NCBI RefSeq assembly: GCF_001307155.1
Contig: NZ_CP012830.1
Span: forward strand, 1 to 64,000
Origin: Pseudomonas fluorescens
Lineage (GTDB): Bacteria; Pseudomonadota; Gammaproteobacteria; Pseudomonadales; Pseudomonadaceae
Length of the DNA stretch: 64,000 nt
Reading direction: 5' to 3'
The number at the start of each line of letters is the position of its first letter. Within the stretch, counting starts at the first letter, position 1. This document shows, one piece after another, positions 18,250-26,238 of this stretch. Under the pieces are notes generated by a model that saw only the letters and a list, made by a program, of their open reading frames with translations, searched no databases and was not told the DNA's origin. The position numbers and the translations under genes were made by a program.

Positions 18250-18631
18250 TTAAAAATACGGCGAGCTCGCCCCAGAGCCTAACACCACAAGAAGCGCTCC
18301 CGAAAACCGCCTCAACCACTCAACAGGCCGAGCGTTAGCTCGCCTGCCGCTGTTGATCTTGATCCACCCGCCCCTTCGGAAGGCCGAGCGCAGGTGTTCA
18401 TCAGGGGGGTGGGCGCGCAGCGCCGTACGGCGCAGCCGGACACATCGAGAGGAGGTCGTCGCGAAGCAGACCGTAGGCGATGCCCCCTGATGGACACCGG
18501 AGTGAGGGTACGCCGAGCCTAGGCGAGGTGCCGTACGCTTGGGGCGAAGACCTTTGCTTCCTTTGGGGCGTCTGCCAAAGGGAGTCGCCGTCAGGGCGAA
18601 ACCCCAAGTGGCCGTTACCGCAGGAATGGAT
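18250..18631. other. gene-free repetitive intergenic DNA
   Basis: No coding sequence with plausible start, codon use or similarity is seen here. The stretch is GC-rich and contains the kind of medium-copy intergenic filler (for example around 18480-18600, GCGAAGACCTTTGCTTCCTT) that I associate with P. fluorescens genomes. It leads directly into the tandem repeats at 18632. Confidence 0.45.
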
Positions 18632-18847
18632 ATGTACACCTGCAAGAGGTTGATCGGCTGTCAGGCCGTCATCGCGAGCAAGCTCAGCTCCCACAGTAGA
18701 TCTATGTACATCTGCAAGAGATGGGTCGGCTGTCCGGCCGCCATCGCGGGTAAGCCTAGCTCCCACAGTAGATCTATGTACATCTGAGGGAGATGGGCCG
18801 GCTGTCAGGCCGTCATCGCGAGCAAGCTCGGCTCCCACAGGAGATGG
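18632..18847. repeat. three tandem copies of a 72-bp REP-containing unit
   Basis: Units begin at 18632, 18704 and 18776, each starting ATGTACA and containing GGTCGGCTGT..GGCC then CATCGCG and ending GCTCCCACAG. The copies differ at roughly a tenth to a fifth of positions. The core GCGAGCAAGCTC..GCTCCCACA is the common Pseudomonas REP palindrome. Confidence 0.85.
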
Positions 18848-18955
18848 GGCAGCCAAAATCGTACATCCTACAGACAGCTACGCACTCGCCCCGTCAGCCA
18901 TCCAACCCCATTCCTGATAAACTCCCATCCCTCGCCTTACCCACCTAGATACCCA

Positions 18956-19039
18956 ATGCTCCCAACATCTGCTCCAAATACGACACCAACCCTCTCCCGC
19001 CGCTTCTCCGTCGCCCCGATGATGGATTGGCCGTACTAG
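18956..19039 (+). pseudogene. dusA: 5' stub of dusA cut by prophage insertion
   Basis: 27 codons followed by TAG: the peptide ends R-R-F-S-V-A-P-M-M-D-W-P-Y. Up to M-M-D-W it matches the DusA N-terminus that is repeated at the intact gene on the right (52027-52058). This is the original start of dusA, left behind on the left side of the prophage; after the shared ATGATGGATTGG the frame enters phage DNA and stops. Confidence 0.88.
19019..19030. other. attL core of the dusA prophage
   Basis: ATGATGGATTGG here is identical to 52047-52058 and lies in the same dusA codons (M-M-D-W). Upstream bases match only partly (CGCTTC.CCGTCGCCCCG versus CGCTTTAGCGTTGCACCC), as expected when the phage carries a dusA-like attP. 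Confidence 0.82.
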
Positions 19040-19088
19040 ACGCTCCCACCTTGTAAGTAAAGGGCTATCAGGGCTCCATGATTTTCCC

Positions 19089-19107
19089 CGTACCACTTTC
19101 GTACCAA
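19089..19107. repeat. left arm-type repeats (CGTACCA x2)
   Basis: CGTACCA occurs at 19089-19095 and again at 19100-19106, 11 bases apart, about 60 bases inside attL. The same hexamer GTACCA/TGGTAC recurs four times near attR (51880-51983), so these are likely integrase arm-binding sites. Confidence 0.5.
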
Positions 19108-19236
19108 TATCTTCCACTGCGCCCGCTTCTTTCCGCCTGCCACCTTCTCCGTAGCAAAAAATAAGCAATCTGTTTCGGCTCCAATCACCAGCACTGTCGC
19201 TGCTATGCTTTAGTTCTTTCGAAAGGAGTCGGTAAC

Positions 19237-19452
19237 GTGGCAAGCGAGTACTCACTGGCGGATGTGCTGGAAAGGATTTATCAAAATCAACTAGCCCTGG
19301 AAGCGGCCGTGATGGAGGTGACTCTGTGGGCTGAGCGGCAAAACGCTGCTGAGGTGGGCGCGAATGTCCGGGGGACGCTTTGCACAATTGGCGAAAACGC
19401 AGGCTATATCAAGCAAGGTCTCGCTCGCCTCAAATCGCTGGACGCTGGTTAG
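19237..19452 (+). CDS. 71-aa phage-associated protein, unknown function
   Basis: 71 aa starting at GTG 19237, with a strong ribosome-binding site (GAAAGGAG). Sequence is acidic and helical (A-D-V-L-E-R-I-Y-Q-N-Q, E-A-A-V-M-E-V-T-L-W-A-E-R-Q) with no known domain. I recall near-identical small proteins in many Pseudomonas prophage ends, but cannot verify this. First gene inside attL; the AlbA_2 gene follows after 58 bases on the same strand. Confidence 0.7.
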   Translation: MASEYSLADVLERIYQNQLALEAAVMEVTLWAERQNAAEVGANVRGTLCTIGENAGYIKQGLARLKSLDAG

Positions 19453-19510
19453 CAGATAGTGAAATAAGCCCTTTCAGTAGGCGAAATAATAATCAAGGCA
19501 GGACTAGCAC

Positions 19511-20884
19511 ATGGATTTAGATGAGTTTTTACAGGCTCCCCGCGAAAGTCTAAATATCGAACTGAAAGCGTGGATAGATCCCTCGACACCAGAGGGAAAA
19601 GCAAAGATTGTCAAAGCAGCAATTGCTCTGAGAAACTTTGATGGCGGGTATTTTGGGATCGGAATTTCTAATGAAGGAATTCCCTTAACCTCAGAGGCTC
19701 CAGAAAATCTAGATGAGCAGTTCCATCAGGATACAATCCAGGCACTTATAACAAAGCACTCATCAGAGCCTTTTGAAGTAACAGTTCAATTCGGAAACTT
19801 TCAAGGGATTCGCTTTCCATTTATAGTCATCCCCTCTGGAGTACGCACTCCTGTTGCAGCAAAATGCCGCTTGCAAGATTTGAACTCACAAGATTTAGTA
19901 AAACAGGACACGGTGTACGTTCGAACTCTGCGAGCAAACCATACGCCTAGTACCGCTGCTGCACTTTTTAGTGATTGGCCTCAAATAATGAACGTCTGTT
20001 TTGACAATCGAGAAGCCGACATTGGAAACTTCGTCAGACGCCACCTTACAGGGCTAGATATCCCTAGCCTGCTCGCACACTTCGGCAGTCAGCCAATCGA
20101 GTCCAGAACAGCGGTTATTGATGCGTTCATGAGTAAATGCCGTCAAAGATTTCTAGATGCACCGAAAGCTGATGGTGCGCGGGATCTAGGTAACGGGCGT
20201 TTTGAAGTAGCATTTGTCATCAATAGCAAGCAAGAACGAGAAGCGGTACGAGCAGACACCAATTTCTTGTCTTCTTTTATTTACGCCAATCCTCATCATT
20301 CAGGCTGGCCTCTATGGGTAGATACCAGTAGTTTCCAACAAGAAAACGATAGACCTAGAACTCGCGCAAATGGATGGGAAGCTCTTATTGAGGACTACGT
20401 TGGAAGTTTTATCCGACCACGCTTAGATTATTGGAGAGTTGAGCCTCCAGGAAGCTTTTACCATATTCGTGTTCTGTGGGAGGACGCGATAGCCATTTCG
20501 AAAGGCGACGCACCAAACTTATTTTTTGGCATGGACGTTGCCATTATAAATGTAGCTGAAGCCATTTCTGTTGCGATTTCGTTCGCAAAATCCATGGGTT
20601 TCGAGGGTGACAAAACGAATCTAGAGTTCGCTTTTCGTTGGAGCGGGCTGGAAAATCGAAATATGACATCTTACGACACTAGACGATATATTAGCCCAGG
20701 CAAAGTTTGCGGCGACAACGAGATTACTAGCCATATAAACATCCCATTGGATCTCGCACCTTCTTCAATACCTTCACTAGTTCCAGACATAGTAGGTGAA
20801 CTATTTAGCGCTTTTAATGGGGCCGCTTTTTCGAAAAACATCATCGAAGAAATCGCTAGCGAACAACTGCAAAAGAAATACTAA
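19511..20884 (+). CDS. AlbA_2/Schlafen-type putative DNA-binding protein
   Basis: 457 aa. The first 130 residues carry the AlbA_2 (Schlafen-like) pattern: E-S-L-N-I-E-L-K-A-W near residue 13 and A-I-A-L-R-N-F-D-G-G-Y-F-G-I-G-I-S-N-E-G around residues 38-56, then D-T-V-Y-V-R. In this family the Glu/Lys and the N-x-x-G-G turn form a nucleic-acid binding or nuclease-like core. The remaining 320 residues have no recognised domain. Lower GC and different codon use than phage structural genes mark it as a cargo gene. Schlafen-type proteins appear in several bacterial defence contexts; a defence role here is inference. Confidence 0.65.
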   Translation: MDLDEFLQAPRESLNIELKAWIDPSTPEGKAKIVKAAIALRNFDGGYFGIGISNEGIPLTSEAPENLDEQFHQDTIQALITKHSSEPFEVTVQFGNFQGIRFPFIVIPSGVRTPVAAKCRLQDLNSQDLVKQDTVYVRTLRANHTPSTAAALFSDWPQIMNVCFDNREADIGNFVRRHLTGLDIPSLLAHFGSQPIESRTAVIDAFMSKCRQRFLDAPKADGARDLGNGRFEVAFVINSKQEREAVRADTNFLSSFIYANPHHSGWPLWVDTSSFQQENDRPRTRANGWEALIEDYVGSFIRPRLDYWRVEPPGSFYHIRVLWEDAIAISKGDAPNLFFGMDVAIINVAEAISVAISFAKSMGFEGDKTNLEFAFRWSGLENRNMTSYDTRRYISPGKVCGDNEITSHINIPLDLAPSSIPSLVPDIVGELFSAFNGAAFSKNIIEEIASEQLQKKY

Positions 20885-20971
20885 AAATAGAAACCCGATT
20901 CGACGGATCAATATTGATTCTAGTTGGAACAGATTCCCCAGACCACGGCATCCACGGCCCTTCTGACACAA

Positions 20972-21027
20972 CTCGTTATCAGCTTCCCAAGCTGATAACG
21001 AGGGTTCGATTCCCTTCACCCGCTCCA
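20972..21027 (+). other. 3' half of tRNA-Gly(CCC) within a 14-bp-arm inverted repeat (integration-core relic)
   Basis: 20981-21027 reads as the anticodon loop (CTTCCCAAG, anticodon CCC), variable region, T arm (GAGGGTTCGATTCCCTTC), acceptor strand ACCCGCT and CCA end of a Pseudomonas glycine tRNA. No 5' half exists upstream. Instead 20972-21002 is a perfect inverted repeat, 14-base arms around CCC, centred on the anticodon. A tRNA 3' half plus such a symmetric core is what tRNA-targeting tyrosine recombinases use as crossover site, so it is probably an attP/attL relic of another element. Confidence 0.65.
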
Positions 21028-22083
21028 CTGTTTTCAAGGCCTGCAGCTCTGTTCATCCCTTACCGCATCGCCTTGGGGGCCGTATTGGGGACCGTTTGAT
21101 CAGAATAGACGCAAACAGCCGCACAACCTGACCCCAACCCCCGTATAGGTGCCAATCCTAAAATCCGTGGGGTCCCGAAAAAAAAGTAATATTAGTAATA
21201 TCCCATCCGAAAAACAGCTGTATCCCTTGTAGATCAAGGCTTCCAGCGTTTTGTGGAAAAGGCGATATTTAAGCGATAGGAAGGCGATAGTATTACCTTT
21301 CTTAAAAGCTATATTTCTATTCCTTAAAACCCAATGAATCCGGGGGTTTGCCGGAAATATTACTTTTCATATCGCTTCATATTACCTTCCCTTGTAATAC
21401 CGAAAGCCCAGTAAAACCGGGACCTCTAGACCCATTGCCACCCCCGTATAGCTGATATCGCTCTTTTTGAAACGACCACCCTACGTCTGAGAATCGATCT
21501 CAATAAAACGACGTTTTTTCATGGAACCTGGATCGGTCGCATAAAGGGAAAGCTGATCGTCGATCTTGTTCAGTTCTGTGCAATCCATCAAACACACCAC
21601 AGCCCCCGCCAGTTGTGGCCTGCAGGGAATTCAGCCTCTCCCCGTACCCAGCCAGTCCTCGCCAAAAAAGATCGTGCGCGTTTTTGAAAACCCACCGAAA
21701 ACCACGGTTTTCAATTTTTCGCCCAATGAAACCGGGGGCTCCAGCTTTTCCACCTTCGTGACTGCCTGCAGCGACGCTGTGCAACCGCGCTGCATTTCAC
21801 TGAAAAACCTTTCATTTTGTGCAATGGCCGATCCCCTGCAGAGGCCCACGGCCCGCCTGGGCTGCAGGTTCGTTTGCACTACATCCGGATTTGCAAAAAA
21901 AAAGGACGCAAGGCCCGTCGGCGGGAGGGGGATAAGTGAGTTTCCAGAACATTTTTCTGAGCAAAGAGAGCTTTTCGGCAGCATAGAGGCGCCCCCCTTG
22001 CGCCGAGAGGATTTGCACCTTGCCTCAGCAAGCCAGCACCTCTAAGCTACGCTTTTTAGAACTATCTTGAGTAGGGTAATCCA
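21028..22083. other. about 1 kb without a convincing gene, rich in hairpins and short repeats
   Basis: Open frames exist here (for instance up to 117 codons on the minus strand), but none has a ribosome-binding site or recognisable domain. Structure seen: direct repeats and GTAATA repeats at 21137-21451; a GAAAACC/GGTTTTC hairpin at 21697-21712 followed by AATTTTTC; and a stem of 11 paired bases with a small bulge at 21835-21868 (CCTGCAG...CTGCAGG). The promoter of the ATPase/TOPRIM pair should lie at its right end. Confidence 0.5.
21137..21451. repeat. 12-bp direct repeats bracketing six GTAATA boxes
   Basis: ACCCCCGTATAG occurs at 21137-21148 and 21440-21451. Between them the motif GTAATA (or TATTAC) occurs at 21186, 21195 (9 bases apart), 21291, 21357, 21379 and 21394. 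The clustering next to the tRNA-Gly core suggests protein-binding arm sites or an iteron-like array. Confidence 0.5.
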
Positions 22084-23322
22084 GTGATTGATACGATCGA
22101 AATCAGCAACTACAAATCGATCGAAAAAGTAAAACTCGAACTAGGAAGAGTTAACTTATTTATCGGAGAAAATGGTGCAGGGAAGAGCAACCTTCTTGAG
22201 GCCATCAGTTTGATGAGTGCAGCAGCATCAAACAAACTTGACAATGAATTCCTTTTGTCAAGGGGCATTCGCGTTACCGCCCCACAACTAATGCGCTCAC
22301 AATTTCATAAAAATACCGACCTTCTCCCTATCAAAATAGATGTACTAATTAAAGATTTTGAACCAATCACGTTCGAAATCAATAACGACAACGGACACTA
22401 CTCCAGCTGGCAATCAAATCTAAAGAAAAACGGCAAAAACGCTTCAGAATACACTTCTAAAAAGTTCGAAAATTACATTCGCGAACCGGACGCAGATCTC
22501 GACAAGATACTGCAACAAGTAACACAATTCCTAGAGCAAGCCAGAGCAATAAAATCAAAACTAGAATCAGAAAACAAAAAATCAATTCTCAATCCGTTCA
22601 AAGACACCGACAACACCATATCAAAAATTATAATTAATTATCAAAACGAATTCCGAGAGCTCCCGAAAGAGCTCGAAGATTTCGTCATTTACTCGCCTGA
22701 ACAAACTGCCCTACGAACATTTGATCAGGAAGGCCAAATCGAACCTCTTGGAGTAAAAGGCGAAGGTCTTCTCAAGCTTCTTTCGGTGCTATCTGAAATA
22801 GACAATGGAAAAGCATTCAACGACATAAGTGAACGTCTAAAGGTTTTGGGATGGTTTGAGTCTTTACGCATAGCAAAAGATAGCTCGATGTCGCCCGTCG
22901 GAATGGACATAAGCGACAACTTCACTTCAGAAAGTGGAAAAGTCTTTGACCATAGAAGCGCTAACGAAGGTTTTCTTTTCCTAATTTTTTACTACGCACT
23001 TCTTTCCACAAATCTTACACCGAGCTTTTTTGCTATCGACAACATAGATACCTCCCTCAATCCAAAACTATGCGTTGAACTGATGAAGCAATTGGCAGGT
23101 CTCGCACGCAAAAACAACAAACAAGTTCTACTCACCACTCACAACCCCGCCGTTCTAGACGGTATGAATCTAGAAGATGATGATCAACGTCTATTCGTAG
23201 TCAGCCGAAACCTCACAGGTCAAACACGAATCAAACGGATCAAAAAGCCTAAAAACGTTGAATTAAAACTATCCGAGATGTTTATGAGAGGCGTACTGGG
23301 CGGTCTGCCAAAGGGATTTTAG
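22084..23322 (+). CDS. OLD/RecF-like ATPase of a putative defence pair
   Basis: 412 aa. Starts I-E-I-S-N-Y-K-S-I-E-K-V with Walker A G-E-N-G-A-G-K-S at residues 28-35, the form seen in OLD, RecF and AAA_15 ATPases. A central insertion (residues about 120-190) is Lys/Glu-rich and probably coiled coil. The C-terminal ABC-like part has a signature-like stretch, Walker B F-F-A-I-D-N-I-D-T-S-L-N-P near residue 314 (Asn in place of the usual catalytic Glu after the Asp) and the switch H in L-L-T-T-H-N-P-A-V-L-D. GC is about 40%, far below the phage backbone. The TOPRIM-like partner begins one base after its stop. Confidence 0.8.
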   Translation: MIDTIEISNYKSIEKVKLELGRVNLFIGENGAGKSNLLEAISLMSAAASNKLDNEFLLSRGIRVTAPQLMRSQFHKNTDLLPIKIDVLIKDFEPITFEINNDNGHYSSWQSNLKKNGKNASEYTSKKFENYIREPDADLDKILQQVTQFLEQARAIKSKLESENKKSILNPFKDTDNTISKIIINYQNEFRELPKELEDFVIYSPEQTALRTFDQEGQIEPLGVKGEGLLKLLSVLSEIDNGKAFNDISERLKVLGWFESLRIAKDSSMSPVGMDISDNFTSESGKVFDHRSANEGFLFLIFYYALLSTNLTPSFFAIDNIDTSLNPKLCVELMKQLAGLARKNNKQVLLTTHNPAVLDGMNLEDDDQRLFVVSRNLTGQTRIKRIKKPKNVELKLSEMFMRGVLGGLPKGF

Positions 23323-23323
23323 A

Positions 23324-24007
23324 ATGCTGAGCTTTGCGCTAATCACTGAAGGGATCACCGATCAAATTGTAATCGAACGCTTAGTATCAATAATACTTGA
23401 GTGTGAATCCGACTTTGAAGTCGAGATAAATAGACTACAACCTCTTTGCGATGAGAACGATCGCTCCAAGCAAGCCGAAAACTCATTTGGCGGCTTCGAA
23501 AATTTATTAGCCTATTGTGCCGACCCTTCCAAGATGGCAGACGCACTGGAATTCAATCAATACTTGATAATCCAGGTAGATACAGACAGATGCGAACACC
23601 CTGGCTTTGGACTTGCGCTAAATAAAGGCGGCCGCGAAGTCAGCACAGAAGAACTAATTAACGATGTAAAAAGCTCTTTGATTGAAAAAATAACTCCAGA
23701 ATTCTACAACGAACACCAAAACAGAATAATCTTCGGCGTATCAGTCCACTCTACAGAGTGCTGGCTGCTACCTTTCTTCTCCAACAAGAGAGTTGATCAA
23801 GATAGAAGACTATCATGCGAAACTCATTTAAACCGAGCATTGAACCTTAGCAACACTGCGTACGCCAAAGATGGCCCAGGATACAATAAACTCTGCAAAA
23901 GCTTAAAAAAGCCAAGCGACATAAGAAGAGCTGCAAAACTAAACGAAAGTCTTAATGATTTTATTGCCACACTGGACAGCTTTCAGCCCTTTAATTTCGA
24001 GCTTTAG
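23324..24007 (+). CDS. TOPRIM-like partner protein of the ATPase, putative nuclease
   Basis: 227 aa. The N-terminus L-I-T-E-G-I-T-D-Q-I-V-I-E-R-L (Glu9) followed by I-I-Q-V-D-T-D-R (D86-x-D88) has the spacing of TOPRIM motifs, and S-V-H-S-T-E-C-W-L-L-P-F-F resembles the E-x-W-L block of RloB/DUF4276-like proteins. In OLD class-2, PARIS (AriB), AbiL and RloAB systems a TOPRIM protein is paired with an ATPase like the one just upstream. It is AT-rich like its partner and convergent with the tail-spike gene (28-base gap). Nuclease activity is inferred. Confidence 0.7.
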   Translation: MLSFALITEGITDQIVIERLVSIILECESDFEVEINRLQPLCDENDRSKQAENSFGGFENLLAYCADPSKMADALEFNQYLIIQVDTDRCEHPGFGLALNKGGREVSTEELINDVKSSLIEKITPEFYNEHQNRIIFGVSVHSTECWLLPFFSNKRVDQDRRLSCETHLNRALNLSNTAYAKDGPGYNKLCKSLKKPSDIRRAAKLNESLNDFIATLDSFQPFNFEL

Positions 24008-24035
24008 AAAATATCTTCACTCTACTTTCATTAAG

Positions 24036-25019
24036 TCACCGCACATCTAAAGATGTGATAGATTTTAGCCCCCCCGATAATAGTTGGGCAGTGCCTACCG
24101 CGATAGTGAATTCGGAAGCGTTGCTCGGTGGGGGGCTAGATGCATGCACATGTCCAGCTATTTGACCATTCATCTGCGCCACCAGATCCAATAATTCACA
24201 CAGAACCTTTAGTACATTGATACTCTCGGATCCCACCCAGGTCTTGGGTGCCTGTAGGCACTGACTGATCCCTGCCACGCTAGTGCGTAGCCCCTGGATC
24301 TTCTCCCGCATGTCGCCACCTACTGTGGCGTTGTACGTATTCCCCACCACCAGGTTAAAGTCGCGGCCGGTGGCCTGGTGTAAATCATCGACCGCCGCCA
24401 GGCTCGCTGATCCGCCGGATAGCAGTTTCAGCGCGCCCAGGGCTTCAATCTTCTTGATGCCACCCACTGACTCGGTCGAATGGTCGTCCACCGTCCTGGT
24501 GTGGCTCTGGAACTGTTCGCGGTTATCCAGGGCTTCCACGTCTCGCTCGATTGCCTTGTCGGTGATTTTGCCGTCGGTCTGGCGCAGCCAGTTGCCATCG
24601 GCGTCGACGCGCTGCTGAGCGGCTTCGCTGTGCTGCCAGACCTGATCCCCTTTCGGCACCTTGGGCATGCTCAAGCCGTGAGGCAGGATCGTCTGGATAT
24701 AGGGCTTGTTCGGCAGGCCGTAGGCAAAGCACACCACCACCTGAGTACCCTCCTCCGGAAAGGCATAGATGCCCATTTCCTCGCCACCGGTGGGCAGCGG
24801 CAGAGGCACGCCGGCGAGCTGGGGTAGCTGCGGATCGGCTTCACCATCCGGACCGAGTACTTCGATGTCCACGGCATAACGCGGCCGGAAGTCGTCGCAG
24901 ATCCCGGCACCGCTGGGCGCATCGGCCACGGCAACGACGCGGGCAAATCTCGGCAGATGGTAACCACCGGTGAGTTCGGGGAATTGCCGCTCTACAGCGC
25001 GGCGGATTGCGTCTTCCAT
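24036..25019 (-). CDS. baseplate spike protein (gpV-like)
   Basis: 327 aa. N-terminal OB-fold-like region (G-L-P-N-K-P-Y-I-Q-T-I-L near residue 105, as in Gp5/VgrG-type spikes), then a low-complexity helical stretch and a beta-prism-like C-terminus with G-N-T-Y-N-A-T-V-G-G-D-M-R-E-K repeats typical of a trimeric spike. It should cap the tail tube and pierce the outer membrane. Overlaps the hub gene by 28 bases; last gene of the leftward late operon. Confidence 0.78.
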   Translation of the reverse strand: MEDAIRRAVERQFPELTGGYHLPRFARVVAVADAPSGAGICDDFRPRYAVDIEVLGPDGEADPQLPQLAGVPLPLPTGGEEMGIYAFPEEGTQVVVCFAYGLPNKPYIQTILPHGLSMPKVPKGDQVWQHSEAAQQRVDADGNWLRQTDGKITDKAIERDVEALDNREQFQSHTRTVDDHSTESVGGIKKIEALGALKLLSGGSASLAAVDDLHQATGRDFNLVVGNTYNATVGGDMREKIQGLRTSVAGISQCLQAPKTWVGSESINVLKVLCELLDLVAQMNGQIAGHVHASSPPPSNASEFTIAVGTAQLLSGGLKSITSLDVR

Positions 25020-25696
25020 CGGATGGCCATCTGGTCATTGGCAAGGGCCACACTGGTGATGCGCTCGCCGTGGTTGATCGTTGCACCTGGTCGCAACCCG
25101 GGAAGGGCCGCGATCATCGCGCTCTGGTTGCCCTGGTAGCCGTCGAACAGCTCCGTGGGGATTTGCAGCGGTGCTCGAGCACCAAAGAAGCTGTCGGCCC
25201 AACTGCCGGCAAACACTTCGCCGTTGCCCAGCTGGTGCCAGGTGAAGTCGGGGATGCTGAACACCCGGGCCAGACTGTCCATCGCCTGGAAGCCGGCAGC
25301 CAGGCTGTAAAAGAACGGCGCTTTGACACTGGCGTAAGGCCGATCGGGAACACGGAAGCGCAGGCCGGTCTGTTCGCTGACCTGGGCCAACACGGCGCGC
25401 AGATCGACGTGTCGCAGGTTCAGCGGCAACGGATTGGCCAGCACGGCGGCCAGCTCGCGGCAGAACAGCAGCTGCTCGATGGCGTTGGCGGCGGTACAGC
25501 GCTCGACGTAGCCAATGAAGTGCCGTTGCAGCGTGCCGTCGTTGTAGCCGATATCCAGCGTCACCAGGCCTTTCACCGGCACCGCGGATTTGATCGTGAA
25601 CGTCGCCCGCCCCGGGCTGGCGGCGTCCAGTCGAACATCCTCTTTCACCAGGGTGAACGGCGCGCCGTTGATCGCCAAGACCTTGTGCAGCTTCAC
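24992..25696 (-). CDS. baseplate hub protein (gpD/gp27-like)
   Basis: 234 aa. Position beside the spike gene and pattern (A-P-F-T-L-V-K-E-D-V at the start; F-I-G-Y-V-E-R-C; L-R-A-V-L-A-Q-V-S-E-Q-T-G-L-R-F; W-H-Q-L-G-N-G-E-V-F-A-G-S) are those of the hub ring that joins tail tube and spike in P2-like phages. Shorter than P2 gpD (387 aa), as in HP1-type phages. Start overlaps the preceding gene by 4 bases. Confidence 0.68.
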   Translation of the reverse strand: MKLHKVLAINGAPFTLVKEDVRLDAASPGRATFTIKSAVPVKGLVTLDIGYNDGTLQRHFIGYVERCTAANAIEQLLFCRELAAVLANPLPLNLRHVDLRAVLAQVSEQTGLRFRVPDRPYASVKAPFFYSLAAGFQAMDSLARVFSIPDFTWHQLGNGEVFAGSWADSFFGARAPLQIPTELFDGYQGNQSAMIAALPGLRPGATINHGERITSVALANDQMAIRWKTQSAAL

Positions 25697-26238
25697 TTCT
25701 GCTCACTCCCACCCAACCACTTGTCGACGCGGCCCAGCACCTTTTCAAAGCCGCTCAACGCCAGGTCGTCAGTTGTTGAATCCTTGCCATCGCCACCGAC
25801 CGCACTCCCTGGCCCGCCTTGTGCGTTGACCGCATTGCCAGCGCGCCGGCCTTCGACTTTTTCCGGGTTGGACTGACGTTCGCTCAGCGTGAACTGGACC
25901 AGCCAGGCGCGCAGGGAGTCGTCCTCGCGGGCGCTGATCCCGTCGGAAAACTCGACTTGGCGCACGCCGAAGGCCTCGGCCGAGTCGTTGACGACGCGAT
26001 ACAAGTGCAACTGGCCGCCACCGGCGGTGGCTTCGGCGAGGCGCATCAGGTCGATCAGCTGGGACTTATCTGCAAACGGAATCATCAGCGAAATGGTCAG
26101 GGTCTTGGGCTTGAAGCCCTTGTGCGCCTTGTCGGTGTTGCTGGTCTGGCCCGACATGTCGCCGCTTTCAATGCGCAGGTTCGCCGTCACCTTGAGGTTC
26201 TTGCCCTGGACCTTGTGGCCATCAAGTAACAGCGTCAT
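25693..26238 (-). CDS. baseplate-associated tail protein (HP1 type)
   Basis: 181 aa from ATG 26238, which overlaps the preceding stop as ATGA. Sequence opens M-T-L-L-L-D-G-H-K-V-Q-G-K-N-L-K-V and contains K-P-K-T-L-T-I-S-L-M-I-P-F, then a Gly/Asp-rich linker and a short C-terminal helix. I recognise the type from HP1-like tail operons as a baseplate component, without a defined activity. Confidence 0.55.
   Translation of the reverse strand: MTLLLDGHKVQGKNLKVTANLRIESGDMSGQTSNTDKAHKGFKPKTLTISLMIPFADKSQLIDLMRLAEATAGGGQLHLYRVVNDSAEAFGVRQVEFSDGISAREDDSLRAWLVQFTLSERQSNPEKVEGRRAGNAVNAQGGPGSAVGGDGKDSTTDDLALSGFEKVLGRVDKWLGGSEQK

Noticed and set aside
18632..18847. Three regularly spaced repeats as a CRISPR array
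   Set aside because: The whole 72-bp unit is repeated with no unique spacers, and the core is a REP palindrome; no cas genes.
20972..21027. Intact tRNA gene
   Set aside because: Only anticodon loop to CCA end is present. The left side mirrors the anticodon stem and has no D arm or 5' acceptor strand.
21028..24007. Retron (RNA + ATPase effector)
   Set aside because: No reverse transcriptase is encoded anywhere in the region.
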